Shown here: in pieces, positions 17,605 through 26,060 of the stretch | Layout: the number at the start of each line of letters is the position of its first letter | Numbering within the stretch: position 1 is the first letter of the stretch | Assembly (NCBI GenBank): GCA_947451385.1 | Contig: CANFYZ010000025.1 | Coordinates: 1 to 43,180 of the forward strand | Source: Comamonadaceae bacterium | GTDB taxonomy: Bacteria; Pseudomonadota; Gammaproteobacteria; Burkholderiales; Burkholderiaceae_C | Direction of reading: 5' to 3' | Length of the DNA stretch: 43,180 bases | The notes under the pieces: generated by a model | Told to the model about the DNA's origin: nothing | Databases searched by the model: none | Seen by the model: only the letters and a program-made list of their open reading frames with translations | Translations under genes and position numbers: made by a program

Positions 17605-18345
17605 ATGAAACCCCTGCGTTTAGAAGATATTTTGTTCAGCCAAGGCTTCGGCACCCGCCGCGTGTGTGCGGGTTTGGTGCAGCAAGGCTTTGTCTCGGTG
17701 GCGGGCCAGGTGTGCGATGACCCCGGCGAATTTTTCCAGCCCGAGGGCTTGCGCTTTACTGTGCAAGGCGTGGACTGGCCCTTTGCCGAGCGCGCTTACC
17801 TGATGCTGCACAAACCGGCGGGCACCGAGTGTTCGCAAAAACCTTCCACCTGGCCGAGCATTTACACCTTGCTGCCGGGGCCGCTGCGCACGCGCCCGCA
17901 AAAGGCCGCCGTGCAGGGCGTCCAAGCCGTGGGCCGGCTGGACCAAGACACCACCGGCTTGCTGCTGCTGACCGATGACGGCAAGTTCATTCACCGCATG
18001 AGTTCGCCCAAGCACCATGTGCCCAAGGTGTACGAGGTGACCGTGAAGCACGAGCTTACGCCCGATCAGGTGGAGCGCTTGTTGGCGGGTGTGGTGCTGG
18101 ACGACGACCCCAAGCCGGTCAAGGCGGCGGCCTGTGAGGCGGTGTCGCCCCTGCACCTGCGTTTGACGCTGACCGAGGGCAAGTACCACCAGGTCAAACG
18201 CATGTTGGCCGCGGTGGGCAACCGGGTGGAGGGCTTGCACCGCTCGGCCATTGGCGGTCTGAGCTTGCCTGCCGATTTGCTGCCGGGTCAGTGGCGCTGG
18301 CTCAGCGCGGCGGATTTGGCTTTGATCTCAGGCACCCAGCCCTGA
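17605..18345 (+). CDS. rsuA: 16S rRNA pseudouridine synthase, RsuA family
   Basis: Isomerises a uridine in 16S rRNA (U516 in E. coli). 246 residues. An N-terminal S4-like RNA-binding region (5-55) precedes the catalytic domain. Asp113 in [18 protein letters not shown] is the catalytic residue, and GKYHQVKRMLAAVGNRV is the conserved C-terminal block. The start is ATG 17605; an upstream open frame to 17191 runs antisense to the peptidase and is rejected. With 31 bases between divergent starts, its promoter must lie partly within the peptidase gene. Its 3' end overlaps the convergent hydrolase gene by 18 bases. Confidence 0.93.
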   Translation: MKPLRLEDILFSQGFGTRRVCAGLVQQGFVSVAGQVCDDPGEFFQPEGLRFTVQGVDWPFAERAYLMLHKPAGTECSQKPSTWPSIYTLLPGPLRTRPQKAAVQGVQAVGRLDQDTTGLLLLTDDGKFIHRMSSPKHHVPKVYEVTVKHELTPDQVERLLAGVVLDDDPKPVKAAACEAVSPLHLRLTLTEGKYHQVKRMLAAVGNRVEGLHRSAIGGLSLPADLLPGQWRWLSAADLALISGTQP

Positions 18346-19143
18346 CAAGAACCGCGCCATCGCCGCATGGACTGCGGCCGGTTGGTCTTTGTGCGGCGAG
18401 TGGCCGCATTGCGCCAGTTTGAGCAATTGGCTGTGCGGCACATGGCGCGCGATGTCATCGATTTGCGCCATCGTGCCGTAGGGGTCGTCTTCGCCCTGGA
18501 TGGCCAGCAACGGGGCGCTGAGGGTTTCGATCTCGCGGCGGATGTCAAAGTTGCGAAAGCCCTCGCTCAGCCACACCTCGTTCCATTGCCAAAAAGCGCA
18601 GTCCACATCGGCATGGAATTTGGTGAGGCGCTCGCGCAAGCCGCCCTGCGTGAAGGCCTGGCGCGCCTGGGTGATGGCCTGTACCGAAATGTCTTCCACC
18701 ATCACATGCGGCGCCATGACGACGCAGGCCGTCACGGGGTGTTGGCTGGCGTGGATCAGGGCGATGGTGCCGCCGTCAGAGTGACCGATCAGAATGGGCC
18801 GCTCAATGCCCAGGATGTTCAGCAACGCAGGCAGCACCGTCAGGGCTTCGTGGTGCATGTAGTCGGGTTGCAGACGGCCTTGGCGTTGGCCGTTGATGAT
18901 CTGCGGCTCGCCGCGCACGTCGGGTACGGGGGCTGAGTCGCCGTAGCCTTGGCGCGAATACACCAGGCCAGGCCGTTGCAGTTGCTGACACAGTTGCGCG
19001 GGCCAGTCGCGCCACAGGCTCACGCTGCCCAGGCCTTCGTGCAAAAAAACCAGGGTGGGGCTCGGGGCCCAGGCGGGGTCGGGCGCCAGCGTCAGAATCT
19101 CCAGCGGAACGCCCAAAACATTCAAAATTGGCATGGCCGTCAT
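18328..19143 (-). CDS. alpha/beta hydrolase
   Basis: 271 residues, cytosolic alpha/beta-hydrolase fold. The nucleophile elbow is GHSDGG with Ser122; the acid is in QGEDDPYG near 217-224; His is in CGHSPHKDQ near 247-255. The oxyanion segment FLHEGLGS (33-40) has HEG in place of the usual HGG or HGF. The substrate is unknown. Start candidates are ATG 19143 and ATG 19134. It converges on rsuA with an 18-base overlap and diverges from the beta-propeller gene with a 60-base promoter gap containing TACACT-like -10 elements. Confidence 0.88.
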   Translation of the reverse strand: MTAMPILNVLGVPLEILTLAPDPAWAPSPTLVFLHEGLGSVSLWRDWPAQLCQQLQRPGLVYSRQGYGDSAPVPDVRGEPQIINGQRQGRLQPDYMHHEALTVLPALLNILGIERPILIGHSDGGTIALIHASQHPVTACVVMAPHVMVEDISVQAITQARQAFTQGGLRERLTKFHADVDCAFWQWNEVWLSEGFRNFDIRREIETLSAPLLAIQGEDDPYGTMAQIDDIARHVPHSQLLKLAQCGHSPHKDQPAAVHAAMARFLSGLGA

Positions 19144-19203
19144 GGTAATCCCGAATCAGCGCGGCGTCCCCTAGTACACTACTGCCGATTCAGAAAGCAA
19201 TTG

Positions 19204-20187
19204 GTGATTCATTTTCGATCTTTATGGCGCATGGTGATTTGGGCCGTGCTGGCCCTTTGGGGACCTGCAAACGCGCAAAACAACCCCGTCTTTGTTCTTA
19301 ACTCACTCGACGGCAATGTCAGCGTGATTGACCCTGTTTCCTGGCAAGAAAAAGAGCGCATTCCGACCGGCAAAGAGCCCCACCATTTGTATTTGACACC
19401 CGACGAGAAGTCGGTCATTGTGGCCAACGCCTTGAGCGATTCACTGACCTTCATCGATCCGCGCACCGCCAAAATCCAGCGCACCGTCAGCGGCATTTTG
19501 GACCCCTACCAGCTGCGCTTTTCGCCCGACATGAAATGGTTTGTCACCGCCGCGAACCGGCTCAACCACATCGACATTTACCGCTGGGACGGGCAAACCC
19601 CGATCTTGGCCAAGCGCATTGCCACGGGCAAAACCCCCAGCCATTTGTGGATCGACCCCAAGAGCACAACGGTCTGGTCCACCATGCAAGACAGCGATGA
19701 GTTGGTGGGCATTGATTTGGCAACACAAACCCTGAAGTCGCGCACGCCTGTGGGCTCTATGCCCGCCGATGTGTTTGGCACGCCCGATGGCAGGCACCTG
19801 TTGATCGGTTTGACCGGCAGCGACGGGGTCGAGGTGTACGACATCAGTACCGGCACGCCCAAGCTGGTGAAAAAAATTCTCACCGGGCAAGGAGCACACG
19901 CTTTTCGCGCCCTGGGAGACAAAAAACATGTGTTGGTGAGCAACCGCGTGGCCAACACCATCAGCCAAATTGACTACGCCAGTTTTGAAGTGGTGGCCAA
20001 GTTCCCCGCGCCCTCGGGCCCGGATTGCATGGATGTGAGCGCCGACGGCAAACGCATCATGGTGGCCTCGCGCTGGGCCAAGAAACTCACGGTGATCGAC
20101 ATCGCCAGCCGCACGGTGGTGCGTCAGGTCAAAGTGGGCAAATCGCCTCACGGGGTGTGGACACTGGACCATGCGCCCCGCCAATAA
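19204..20187 (+). CDS. secreted YncE/YVTN-type beta-propeller protein
   Basis: 327 residues starting at GTG 19204. This start gives a good signal peptide: basic MIHFRSLWR, a hydrophobic core and cleavage after ANA near residue 23. ATG 19231 would leave no positive n-region. The mature part is a series of about seven 40-residue repeats of the form 'VLNSLDGNVSVIDPVSW...IPTGKEPHHLYLTPDEK', typical of YVTN/YncE beta-propellers, periplasmic binding scaffolds. No catalytic residues are apparent. The 3' end overlaps the deacetylase gene by 17 bases, suggesting a common role in the envelope. Confidence 0.85.
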   Translation: MIHFRSLWRMVIWAVLALWGPANAQNNPVFVLNSLDGNVSVIDPVSWQEKERIPTGKEPHHLYLTPDEKSVIVANALSDSLTFIDPRTAKIQRTVSGILDPYQLRFSPDMKWFVTAANRLNHIDIYRWDGQTPILAKRIATGKTPSHLWIDPKSTTVWSTMQDSDELVGIDLATQTLKSRTPVGSMPADVFGTPDGRHLLIGLTGSDGVEVYDISTGTPKLVKKILTGQGAHAFRALGDKKHVLVSNRVANTISQIDYASFEVVAKFPAPSGPDCMDVSADGKRIMVASRWAKKLTVIDIASRTVVRQVKVGKSPHGVWTLDHAPRQ

Positions 20188-21016
20188 AACTGTTGGAACT
20201 GTTGGGATTGCCGCGCTGTTGGCGTTGTCGGCGCTTTGGGCGCTGATGGTGGGGGGGCCAGCCGCCGCCCAAACACACGCGGGCCCGGCCTGCAAGCAAC
20301 CGGTCTATTTGACGTTTGACACCGGCCATATGGGGGTGGCTCCTTGGGTCGCACAGGTGTTGCAGCGGCAAAACGTCAAGGTCACATTCTTTGTGGCGCA
20401 TGAAAAAACCCAGCAAGGCGACGGCACTTTGGGCAGCACCTGGGCGCCCTGGTGGGCAGCGCGTGCCGGCGAAGGGCATGCATTTGCCAGCCACACCCTG
20501 GACCATGTGTATTGGCAAGCTGATCTGCCTGGGACGGGCGAGCCCCGATTCAAAATGCGGCCTTCTGCCGGTGACCAGGCCGGACAAACACGGCCCTGGT
20601 CGGCAACCGAGTATTGCGCCAGTTTGAAGCAAGCCAGCAGCCGCATCGAGGCCTTGACCGGCCGCCCCAGTTTGCCCTTATTCCGAGCGCCAGGCGGTAA
20701 AACGTCCCCGCGCTTGTTGGCGGCGGCCAAAGCCTGTGGTTACGCCCATGTGGGTTGGGCTCCGGCCGGTTTCTTGGGCGACGAATTGCCCAGCGAAAAA
20801 TACAGCAACGCCCAACTGCTGACCCAGGCGGTGGAGCGCATTCGCGCTGGCGATGTCTTGATGGCCCACTTGGGCATTTGGTCGCGCACCGACCCATGGG
20901 CACCGGCGGTGTTGGAGCCCCTCATTGAGCAGCTCAAGGCCAAAGGCCTGTGCTTTGTCACTTTGCGTGAACACCCTGACTACCAGCGCTGGATCGCCCA
21001 GCATCCGCGAGGCTGA
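20171..21016 (+). CDS. polysaccharide deacetylase (NodB fold) with altered metal motif
   Basis: 281 residues with an N-terminal signal peptide (about 1-34, ending PAAAQ), so the enzyme is exported. The NodB homology domain is recognisable: motif 1 LTFDTGH (48-54), motif 2 SHTLDH, motif 3 FRAPGG and a C-terminal MAHLGI. Motif 1 is normally TFDDG, where the second Asp binds the metal; here it is Thr, while the first, catalytic-base Asp is kept. Both motif 2 histidines are intact. It may therefore use altered metal coordination or be a binding protein. It overlaps the beta-propeller gene and is followed two bases later by the desaturase gene, forming a three-gene unit. Confidence 0.87.
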   Translation: MRPANKTVGTVGIAALLALSALWALMVGGPAAAQTHAGPACKQPVYLTFDTGHMGVAPWVAQVLQRQNVKVTFFVAHEKTQQGDGTLGSTWAPWWAARAGEGHAFASHTLDHVYWQADLPGTGEPRFKMRPSAGDQAGQTRPWSATEYCASLKQASSRIEALTGRPSLPLFRAPGGKTSPRLLAAAKACGYAHVGWAPAGFLGDELPSEKYSNAQLLTQAVERIRAGDVLMAHLGIWSRTDPWAPAVLEPLIEQLKAKGLCFVTLREHPDYQRWIAQHPRG

Positions 21017-21018
21017 CC

Positions 21019-21981
21019 ATGGACACCTTGATCGAAGCGTTCGCCCAAGCCCAACAAGTGCTGTACGAAGCCGTGGTGCAACCCCTGGCCCTGGGGGTGG
21101 GGGCCGACAACTTGCTGGAGCAAGCCTATGAAGGCACCGGCTGGTTGCTGGCCGGATTGCTGCAAATCGCCCTCATGTTGCTGCTGATCGCGCCGCTTGA
21201 AAAAATCAAACCGGTGGAGCGTTGGCTGGACCACCGCGCGGTGCGGGTGGATGTGATCTACACCTTGATTCACCGCTTGGGTGTGTTCAAGCTGGTGATG
21301 TTTTTCACGCTCGAATATGGGTTGGACCAGGTCTGGGGTTGGCTGCGCGTGCATGGCGTGCCCACCTTCCATTTGGACCAGATCTGGCCCGGTGTGACCG
21401 ACGGGGCCTGGGCCAGCTTTGCGCTGTACTTGGTGGTGTTCGATGCTTTGAATTACCTGATTCACCGGGCCCAGCACCAGTTCGAGCCCTGGTGGGCTTT
21501 GCATGCTTTGCACCATTCGCAACGGCAGATGACGATGTGGAGCGACAACCGCAATCACTTGCTGGACGATGTCATCACCAGCCTGATTTTGTCGGTGGCA
21601 GCGGTGGTACTGGGGGTCGCCCCGGGCCAGTTTGTGGCGCTGGTGGTGCTGGGGCAACTGAGTGAGAGTTTTCAGCACGCCAATGTGCGCATCAGCTTTG
21701 GCGCGCTGGGCGAGCGGTTGTGGGTCAGTCCGCGGTTTCACCGTTTGCACCACAGCATCGGGCTTGGCCATGAAACTGTGCTGGCGCACAAAACCGTATT
21801 GGGCGGTTGCAACTTTGGGGTGCTGCTGCCGGTCTGGGACATGCTGTTTGGCACCGCGAATTTCGAAGACCGCTTTGATGCCACTGGCGTGCGCGATCAG
21901 GTGGAAGAAGGGCGGAATTACGGCCAAGGCTTTTGGGCGCAACAAAGGCTGGGCGTGCTCAGACTCCTGGGTCGCGCTTGA
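21019..21981 (+). CDS. sterol desaturase / fatty acid hydroxylase superfamily protein
   Basis: 320-residue membrane-bound di-iron oxygenase. Hydrophobic segments lie near 40-60, 92-108, 132-152 and 185-212. Three histidine boxes are complete: HRAQH, HALHHSQ and FHRLHHS. The bacterial members hydroxylate or desaturate lipids, hopanoids or carotenoids; the substrate cannot be deduced here. ATG 21019 follows the deacetylase stop by two bases, so it is in the same transcript. The 120 bases after its stop hold the promoter of the next gene. Confidence 0.9.
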   Translation: MDTLIEAFAQAQQVLYEAVVQPLALGVGADNLLEQAYEGTGWLLAGLLQIALMLLLIAPLEKIKPVERWLDHRAVRVDVIYTLIHRLGVFKLVMFFTLEYGLDQVWGWLRVHGVPTFHLDQIWPGVTDGAWASFALYLVVFDALNYLIHRAQHQFEPWWALHALHHSQRQMTMWSDNRNHLLDDVITSLILSVAAVVLGVAPGQFVALVVLGQLSESFQHANVRISFGALGERLWVSPRFHRLHHSIGLGHETVLAHKTVLGGCNFGVLLPVWDMLFGTANFEDRFDATGVRDQVEEGRNYGQGFWAQQRLGVLRLLGRA

Positions 21982-22065
21982 GCTGGTCGACGTCTTAAAA
22001 CCCCTGTTCACAGCCTGCTGGGCCGCGCACGGGGGGCGATGGATGTCATTGCCCAAACAAATCGC

Positions 22066-22101
22066 TTGCATAAATGGGAAAATTTCCCATATAATGCAGG
22101 C
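22066..22101 (+). promoter_or_regulatory. promoter with palindromic operator in the spacer (DUF6502 gene)
   Basis: TTGCAT (22066-22071), an 18-base spacer and a perfect TATAAT (22090-22095). The spacer holds the inverted repeat ATGGGAAA-A-TTTCCCAT (22074-22090), touching the -10. The expected start of transcription, six to nine bases past the -10, falls at or beside ATG 22102, so the mRNA would have no or almost no leader. A bound repressor would block polymerase. The likely ligand is the neighbouring HTH protein, by inference. Confidence 0.65.
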
Positions 22102-22959
22102 ATGACCGAAAAAACCCCGCCATCCGTGGTCCCCGAGGCGCTGGCCATTGCCCAGCCTCTGGTGACATGGCTGTTGCGTTCGGGGGTCGGTTATGGCGAA
22201 TTTGTCGCTGCGCTCAAACCTTTGTTTTTGGTGCAGGCTGAGCGCGAGCTGCAAGCCCATGGTCACAAAGTGACCGACTCGGCGCTGAGCTTGTTGTCCG
22301 GATTGCACCGCAAGGATGTCCGCGCCCTGCGCGAATCGGCCCCGGGCGAGCAACAGGTCGTCACTGCCAACCGCACAGCTTGGGGCAAAGCCAGTACCGC
22401 TAACCAAGTGGCCACGCACTGGATGGGGCAGGCTGACTTGCCCGATGTTTTGCCCCTCCAGGGTCCCGCACCGTCGTTTGAATCGATAGCGCAATCGGTT
22501 TCGCGCGATGTCCATCCGCGCTCGGTGCTGCAGGAGTTGCAGCGCCTGGGCATCGTGCGCGAGGCCGATGGCCAGGTGCACCTTTTGCGCCACGCTTTTG
22601 TGCCCGATGCCGCGCTCGCGGAGGCACGTGCTTTAACGGCCGGCGCCGTGGCTGACCACTTGCATGCAGGGGTCCACAACCTGACCACCCAGGGTGAAGG
22701 TAAGTTTTTAGAACAGAGCGTATGTGCCGACGGGCTGAGCCCGGAGTCGGTGCAGCAATTGCAGCAGTTGGCCAATACCTTGTGGGCGCATGTGTTGGAG
22801 CAGGTGGTGCAGGCCGCCTCGCCCTTGTGCGAGCAAGACCTTCATCATCCCGATCCTCAGCGCTTTCGTTTGGGGCTCTTCAGTTACAGCGCGGCTGACC
22901 CGGCGGTGCCCTCGCACCCCCCCGCCGCGGCCGATGGCGAATCCTCTACACACCCATGA
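22102..22959 (+). CDS. DUF6502 family protein, probable DNA-binding regulator
   Basis: 285 residues from ATG 22102; the open frame reaches 22039, but that start lies upstream of the promoter. No signal peptide or membrane segment. An N-terminal helix-turn-helix-like stretch, VTDSALSLLSGLHRKDVRAL (57-76), and a second winged-helix-like stretch with ESIAQSVSRD and SVLQELQRLGIVRE (127-154) suggest DNA binding. The C-terminal half is helical and of unknown role. The family is named only by domain number. The stop overlaps the first DUF5666 gene (ATGA), as expected for a regulator co-expressed with its target. Regulation of the cluster is inferred from the adjacent palindrome. Confidence 0.75.
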   Translation: MTEKTPPSVVPEALAIAQPLVTWLLRSGVGYGEFVAALKPLFLVQAERELQAHGHKVTDSALSLLSGLHRKDVRALRESAPGEQQVVTANRTAWGKASTANQVATHWMGQADLPDVLPLQGPAPSFESIAQSVSRDVHPRSVLQELQRLGIVREADGQVHLLRHAFVPDAALAEARALTAGAVADHLHAGVHNLTTQGEGKFLEQSVCADGLSPESVQQLQQLANTLWAHVLEQVVQAASPLCEQDLHHPDPQRFRLGLFSYSAADPAVPSHPPAAADGESSTHP

Positions 22960-24350
22960 AATCGTCACAGTTTTATCGCTTCCTCGTGATGCCGGCTTTG
23001 TCGGCCCTGGTCCTGGCTTGGCAACTGGTGGGTTGCGGCGGCACGCAAATGGCCGGCGGTGTGGGCAGTGGCGGCAGCGGTTTGGCCGAAGGCTTGGTCA
23101 CGGGCTTCGGCAGTGTCATCGTCGATGGTGTGGCTTACAGCGACAGCGCCGCCACGGTGGAACGCTGGGGCGAGACGGGCGTGGCCGAGGCCAAGCTCGG
23201 TCAGCGGGTGCGGGTGGTGCTGGAGAACGGTCAGGCGTCACGCATTGTGGTCTTGCCCCAGCTGATTGGCGCAGCCGTCAGTGCGCCGGATGCCCAAGGT
23301 GATTTTGTGATTTTGGGACAGCGGGTGCGGATCGTGGGCAGCGCCACAGCCGATCTACCGATCACTGTTTTGGAGGGGCTGACCCAGGTCCAGGCGGGCG
23401 ATGCGCTGGAAGTTCATGGCCAATGGAGTCGGGACAGTGCGGGGCGCAATCTGTTGATCGCCAGTCGGATTGAAAAACGATCGACCTTGCCTGATCTGCT
23501 GTTGCTCACGGCCGTGCTCAAGTCGCGGTCCGGCAACACGCTGATTCTGGACGACGCAGCCCACACCGTGGTTGCGGTCACGGGTCTGTCAGACACGGTG
23601 CAAAGTGACGCCTTGATCAGTCTGTGGTTGACCCAACAGGCGGTGCAAGCCCCGGGCACCATGGCCTTGCCGTGGACCGCCAGTCGGGTGGAATTGGCCA
23701 GTGCGCAATCCGACAGCGCGGCCACTTTGGATTTGCGCGGCGCGGTCAGTGCCAGCCAGCCTGGGCGCATTTGGGTTCAAGGCTTGTGGGTGACGCTGCC
23801 TGCCGAGGTCAGCAGTTCGTTGCCGGCCGATGGGACGCCGGTTCAGCTCAAATTGACGCGGTCGGGCGCGGCTTGGCAAGCCAGCAACCTGACCCTGTTG
23901 CGGAACAGCAATCAGCTCGAGGTCGAACTCAAAGGCAGCCTGCGTTGGATCAGCGGCGCCAATACGATCCAACTGCGCGGCACCACCGTTCAGCTCGCGC
24001 CCAATTTGCTCACCGGCAATTGCGCCAACTTGCTTCAGGACGAAGAGGTTTTCATCAGTCTGAAAGCCCAGCAGCGCAGCCAAGGACAAGCACCTCAGGC
24101 CTCCCAGATCGAGTGCTCTCGTCAAATTCCAGATACCAGCGTTCAGGAAGCCGAAGGAAAGATTCTGAGTGTGGATGCTGCCCATAAGACGCTGGACATC
24201 CGCGTCGGCAACAGCACTTTGAGCTTGGCCTGGAACCCCTCTCAGACCCTGATGCCACCGGTGACGCAACTGATGGCCGGTTTGAGTGTCGAAATCGAAT
24301 ACCAGCGCAGCAGTACCGGGCTCATGCTGCGCAAGATCAAAACCCATTGA
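22956..24350 (+). CDS. DUF5666 lipoprotein
   Basis: 464 residues with a signal peptide and lipobox LVGC (about 25-28), so it is probably a lipid-anchored envelope protein. The mature part is a string of DUF5666-type OB-like beta repeats; the first contains VTGFGSVIVDGVAYSDS. Two further Cys lie near residues 354 and 388 (GNCAN, IECSR). No enzymatic motif is visible. The start overlaps the DUF6502 stop by four bases. It is a clear paralogue of the next gene, sharing the VTGFGSVIVDG block and overall layout. Function is unknown. Confidence 0.8.
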   Translation: MKSSQFYRFLVMPALSALVLAWQLVGCGGTQMAGGVGSGGSGLAEGLVTGFGSVIVDGVAYSDSAATVERWGETGVAEAKLGQRVRVVLENGQASRIVVLPQLIGAAVSAPDAQGDFVILGQRVRIVGSATADLPITVLEGLTQVQAGDALEVHGQWSRDSAGRNLLIASRIEKRSTLPDLLLLTAVLKSRSGNTLILDDAAHTVVAVTGLSDTVQSDALISLWLTQQAVQAPGTMALPWTASRVELASAQSDSAATLDLRGAVSASQPGRIWVQGLWVTLPAEVSSSLPADGTPVQLKLTRSGAAWQASNLTLLRNSNQLEVELKGSLRWISGANTIQLRGTTVQLAPNLLTGNCANLLQDEEVFISLKAQQRSQGQAPQASQIECSRQIPDTSVQEAEGKILSVDAAHKTLDIRVGNSTLSLAWNPSQTLMPPVTQLMAGLSVEIEYQRSSTGLMLRKIKTH

Positions 24351-24385
24351 ACCCATCCCCTTTCTCACCCTCCAAGGAGTTAACC

Positions 24386-25939
24386 ATGAACTTAAAACGT
24401 ATGCATCACGCTGCCGGGCTCAGTGCCATGGCCTTGTCGGTGGCCTTGCTGCAAGCCTGTGGCGGCAGTGGCGGCAATACTGCCGGCTTGAATATTCCGG
24501 GCATCACGCCCACGGTGAGCGGCACGGTGACCGGCTTTGGCTCGGTCATCGTGGACGGCCAAGAATTGGAAGACGCTTATGCCCGCATCGCGCATGAGAA
24601 TGCCGACGGCAGCTTGACCAACGAGGTGCTGCAAATGGGCCAGCGCGTGCGCATAGACCATGACGGTTCTGGTAAGGCCAGTCAGGTGTTGATTGACGCG
24701 GCTGTGATTGGTCTGGTCAGCACCAAAGGCGTCAACACCCTGAAAGTGGCCGGGCAGGTGGTGACCGTGAATACGGACAGCACGCTGGGTCCGGTCACCG
24801 TCTTCGGTGGGGGCTACACCAACCTGAGCAGTGTGGCGTTGAATGACTTGGTGCAAGTCCACGGCTCGCCGGTCTATGACAGCACCAGCAACAGCTACAA
24901 GGTGCAGGCCACCCGAATCCAGAAAGACCTGGGCGCAGCCCGTGTGCAGGTGAACGGCAAGGTGACGGGTTATGCCCTCACTAGCACCGGCGCCAGCTTT
25001 GCACTCAACGGCCTGACCGTCAACACCACCAGCGCGACGGCCGTGCGGCCCAGTGGCACGTCATTGGCCAACGATCTGCAAGTCACGGTGTATGGCAACA
25101 GCTTGAGCGGTAATGTGCTCACGGCCCAAAATATTCGGGTCAACCGCGATCAAAACAGCGGCAACACCACGATGCAAGCGCAACTCAGCGGTGCCGTATC
25201 GAATTACGTGGCCAGCACAGGCACCTTTGAGGTGCAAGGCACGCGGGTCAAGCTGGGCACGGCCACCGTGGAGCCTGCGGGCGCCAGTGTGGCCAATAAC
25301 GCCTATGTCATGCTCAAAGGCAGTGTGGCCAGCGATGGCAGCATCACCGCAACGCAGATCAAAGTGCGTACCGCCGATACGGCCAATGATTTGGCCAAAG
25401 TGGAACTCATTGGGGTCATCAGCGACTTTGTGGACAGCGCCCATTTCATGGTGCGCGGGGTGCCAGTGGATGCCAGCTCGGTTGTTTTCGCCACGGCTTG
25501 CCCCAGTGTGACGCCCGCCAACGATCTCTCCGTGAGAGTTCTGGCGACCCAGCAATCTGGTACCGCCGTGGTCAAGGCCACCCGTATCGAGTGCAAGCCA
25601 ACCCTCAAAACCCAATTGATCCGCCCCTTGGATGGCACGGTCGCCATGGTGGACGCCGCTGGCAAATCCTTCAGCCTCACGGTTGGCAGCACGGCCCAGA
25701 GCGTGCAGTGGACGGACAGCACCACCTTTGTGGGCCTGACGGCGGACACGCTCAGCGGTAAATCGGTGCGCGTTGAGGGCTATTTGAGTGGCACGGTGCT
25801 GATGGCCCGGGTGGTTCGACTGGACGACGACGTGGCGACTGCGGATGCGCGCAACCCAGAGCTGGATGACAAACAGTTCCGCCGCCCCCGTCAAAGCAAG
25901 GACCAGGCGCAAGGCTGGCAACAGTACGGCCTCAATTGA
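24386..25939 (+). CDS. DUF5666 lipoprotein, second tandem copy
   Basis: 517 residues from ATG 24386, with AAGGAG six bases upstream; the in-frame ATG 24347 overlaps the preceding gene and lacks a ribosome site. Signal peptide with lipobox LLQAC near 25-29, then a Gly/Asn linker and multiple DUF5666 beta repeats beginning VTGFGSVIVDG. Repeats recur roughly every 70-80 residues with 'VxVxGxVTG' and 'ATRIQ'-type endings. The C-terminus is charged (DDKQFRRPRQSKDQ). It lies 35 bases after the first copy and is probably co-transcribed with it; a hairpin follows its stop. Role unknown. Confidence 0.8.
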   Translation: MNLKRMHHAAGLSAMALSVALLQACGGSGGNTAGLNIPGITPTVSGTVTGFGSVIVDGQELEDAYARIAHENADGSLTNEVLQMGQRVRIDHDGSGKASQVLIDAAVIGLVSTKGVNTLKVAGQVVTVNTDSTLGPVTVFGGGYTNLSSVALNDLVQVHGSPVYDSTSNSYKVQATRIQKDLGAARVQVNGKVTGYALTSTGASFALNGLTVNTTSATAVRPSGTSLANDLQVTVYGNSLSGNVLTAQNIRVNRDQNSGNTTMQAQLSGAVSNYVASTGTFEVQGTRVKLGTATVEPAGASVANNAYVMLKGSVASDGSITATQIKVRTADTANDLAKVELIGVISDFVDSAHFMVRGVPVDASSVVFATACPSVTPANDLSVRVLATQQSGTAVVKATRIECKPTLKTQLIRPLDGTVAMVDAAGKSFSLTVGSTAQSVQWTDSTTFVGLTADTLSGKSVRVEGYLSGTVLMARVVRLDDDVATADARNPELDDKQFRRPRQSKDQAQGWQQYGLN

Positions 25940-25956
25940 GGTAGCACATGCACTGC

Positions 25957-25985
25957 ACCGGTCGGGTGAAAGCCCGATCGGTTTC
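25957..25985 (+). terminator. terminator after the DUF5666 genes (probable)
   Basis: Arms ACCGGTCGGG (25957-25966) and CCCGATCGGT (25973-25982) pair over 10 bases with one G-U pair and a 6-base loop, then TT. The stem is strong; the T run is short. Confidence 0.55.
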
Positions 25986-26060
25986 ACAGCGCAGCCCCAG
26001 CGCTGCAGCCTCAGGGTGGGCATGGCCGCTGTGCTGCTGCCATGCTGCTAAGCTTGGTCT

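Noticed and set aside
20980..22593. 537-codon open frame on the minus strand
   Set aside because: Antisense to the desaturase and DUF6502 genes; His/Gln-rich translation with no recognisable domain.
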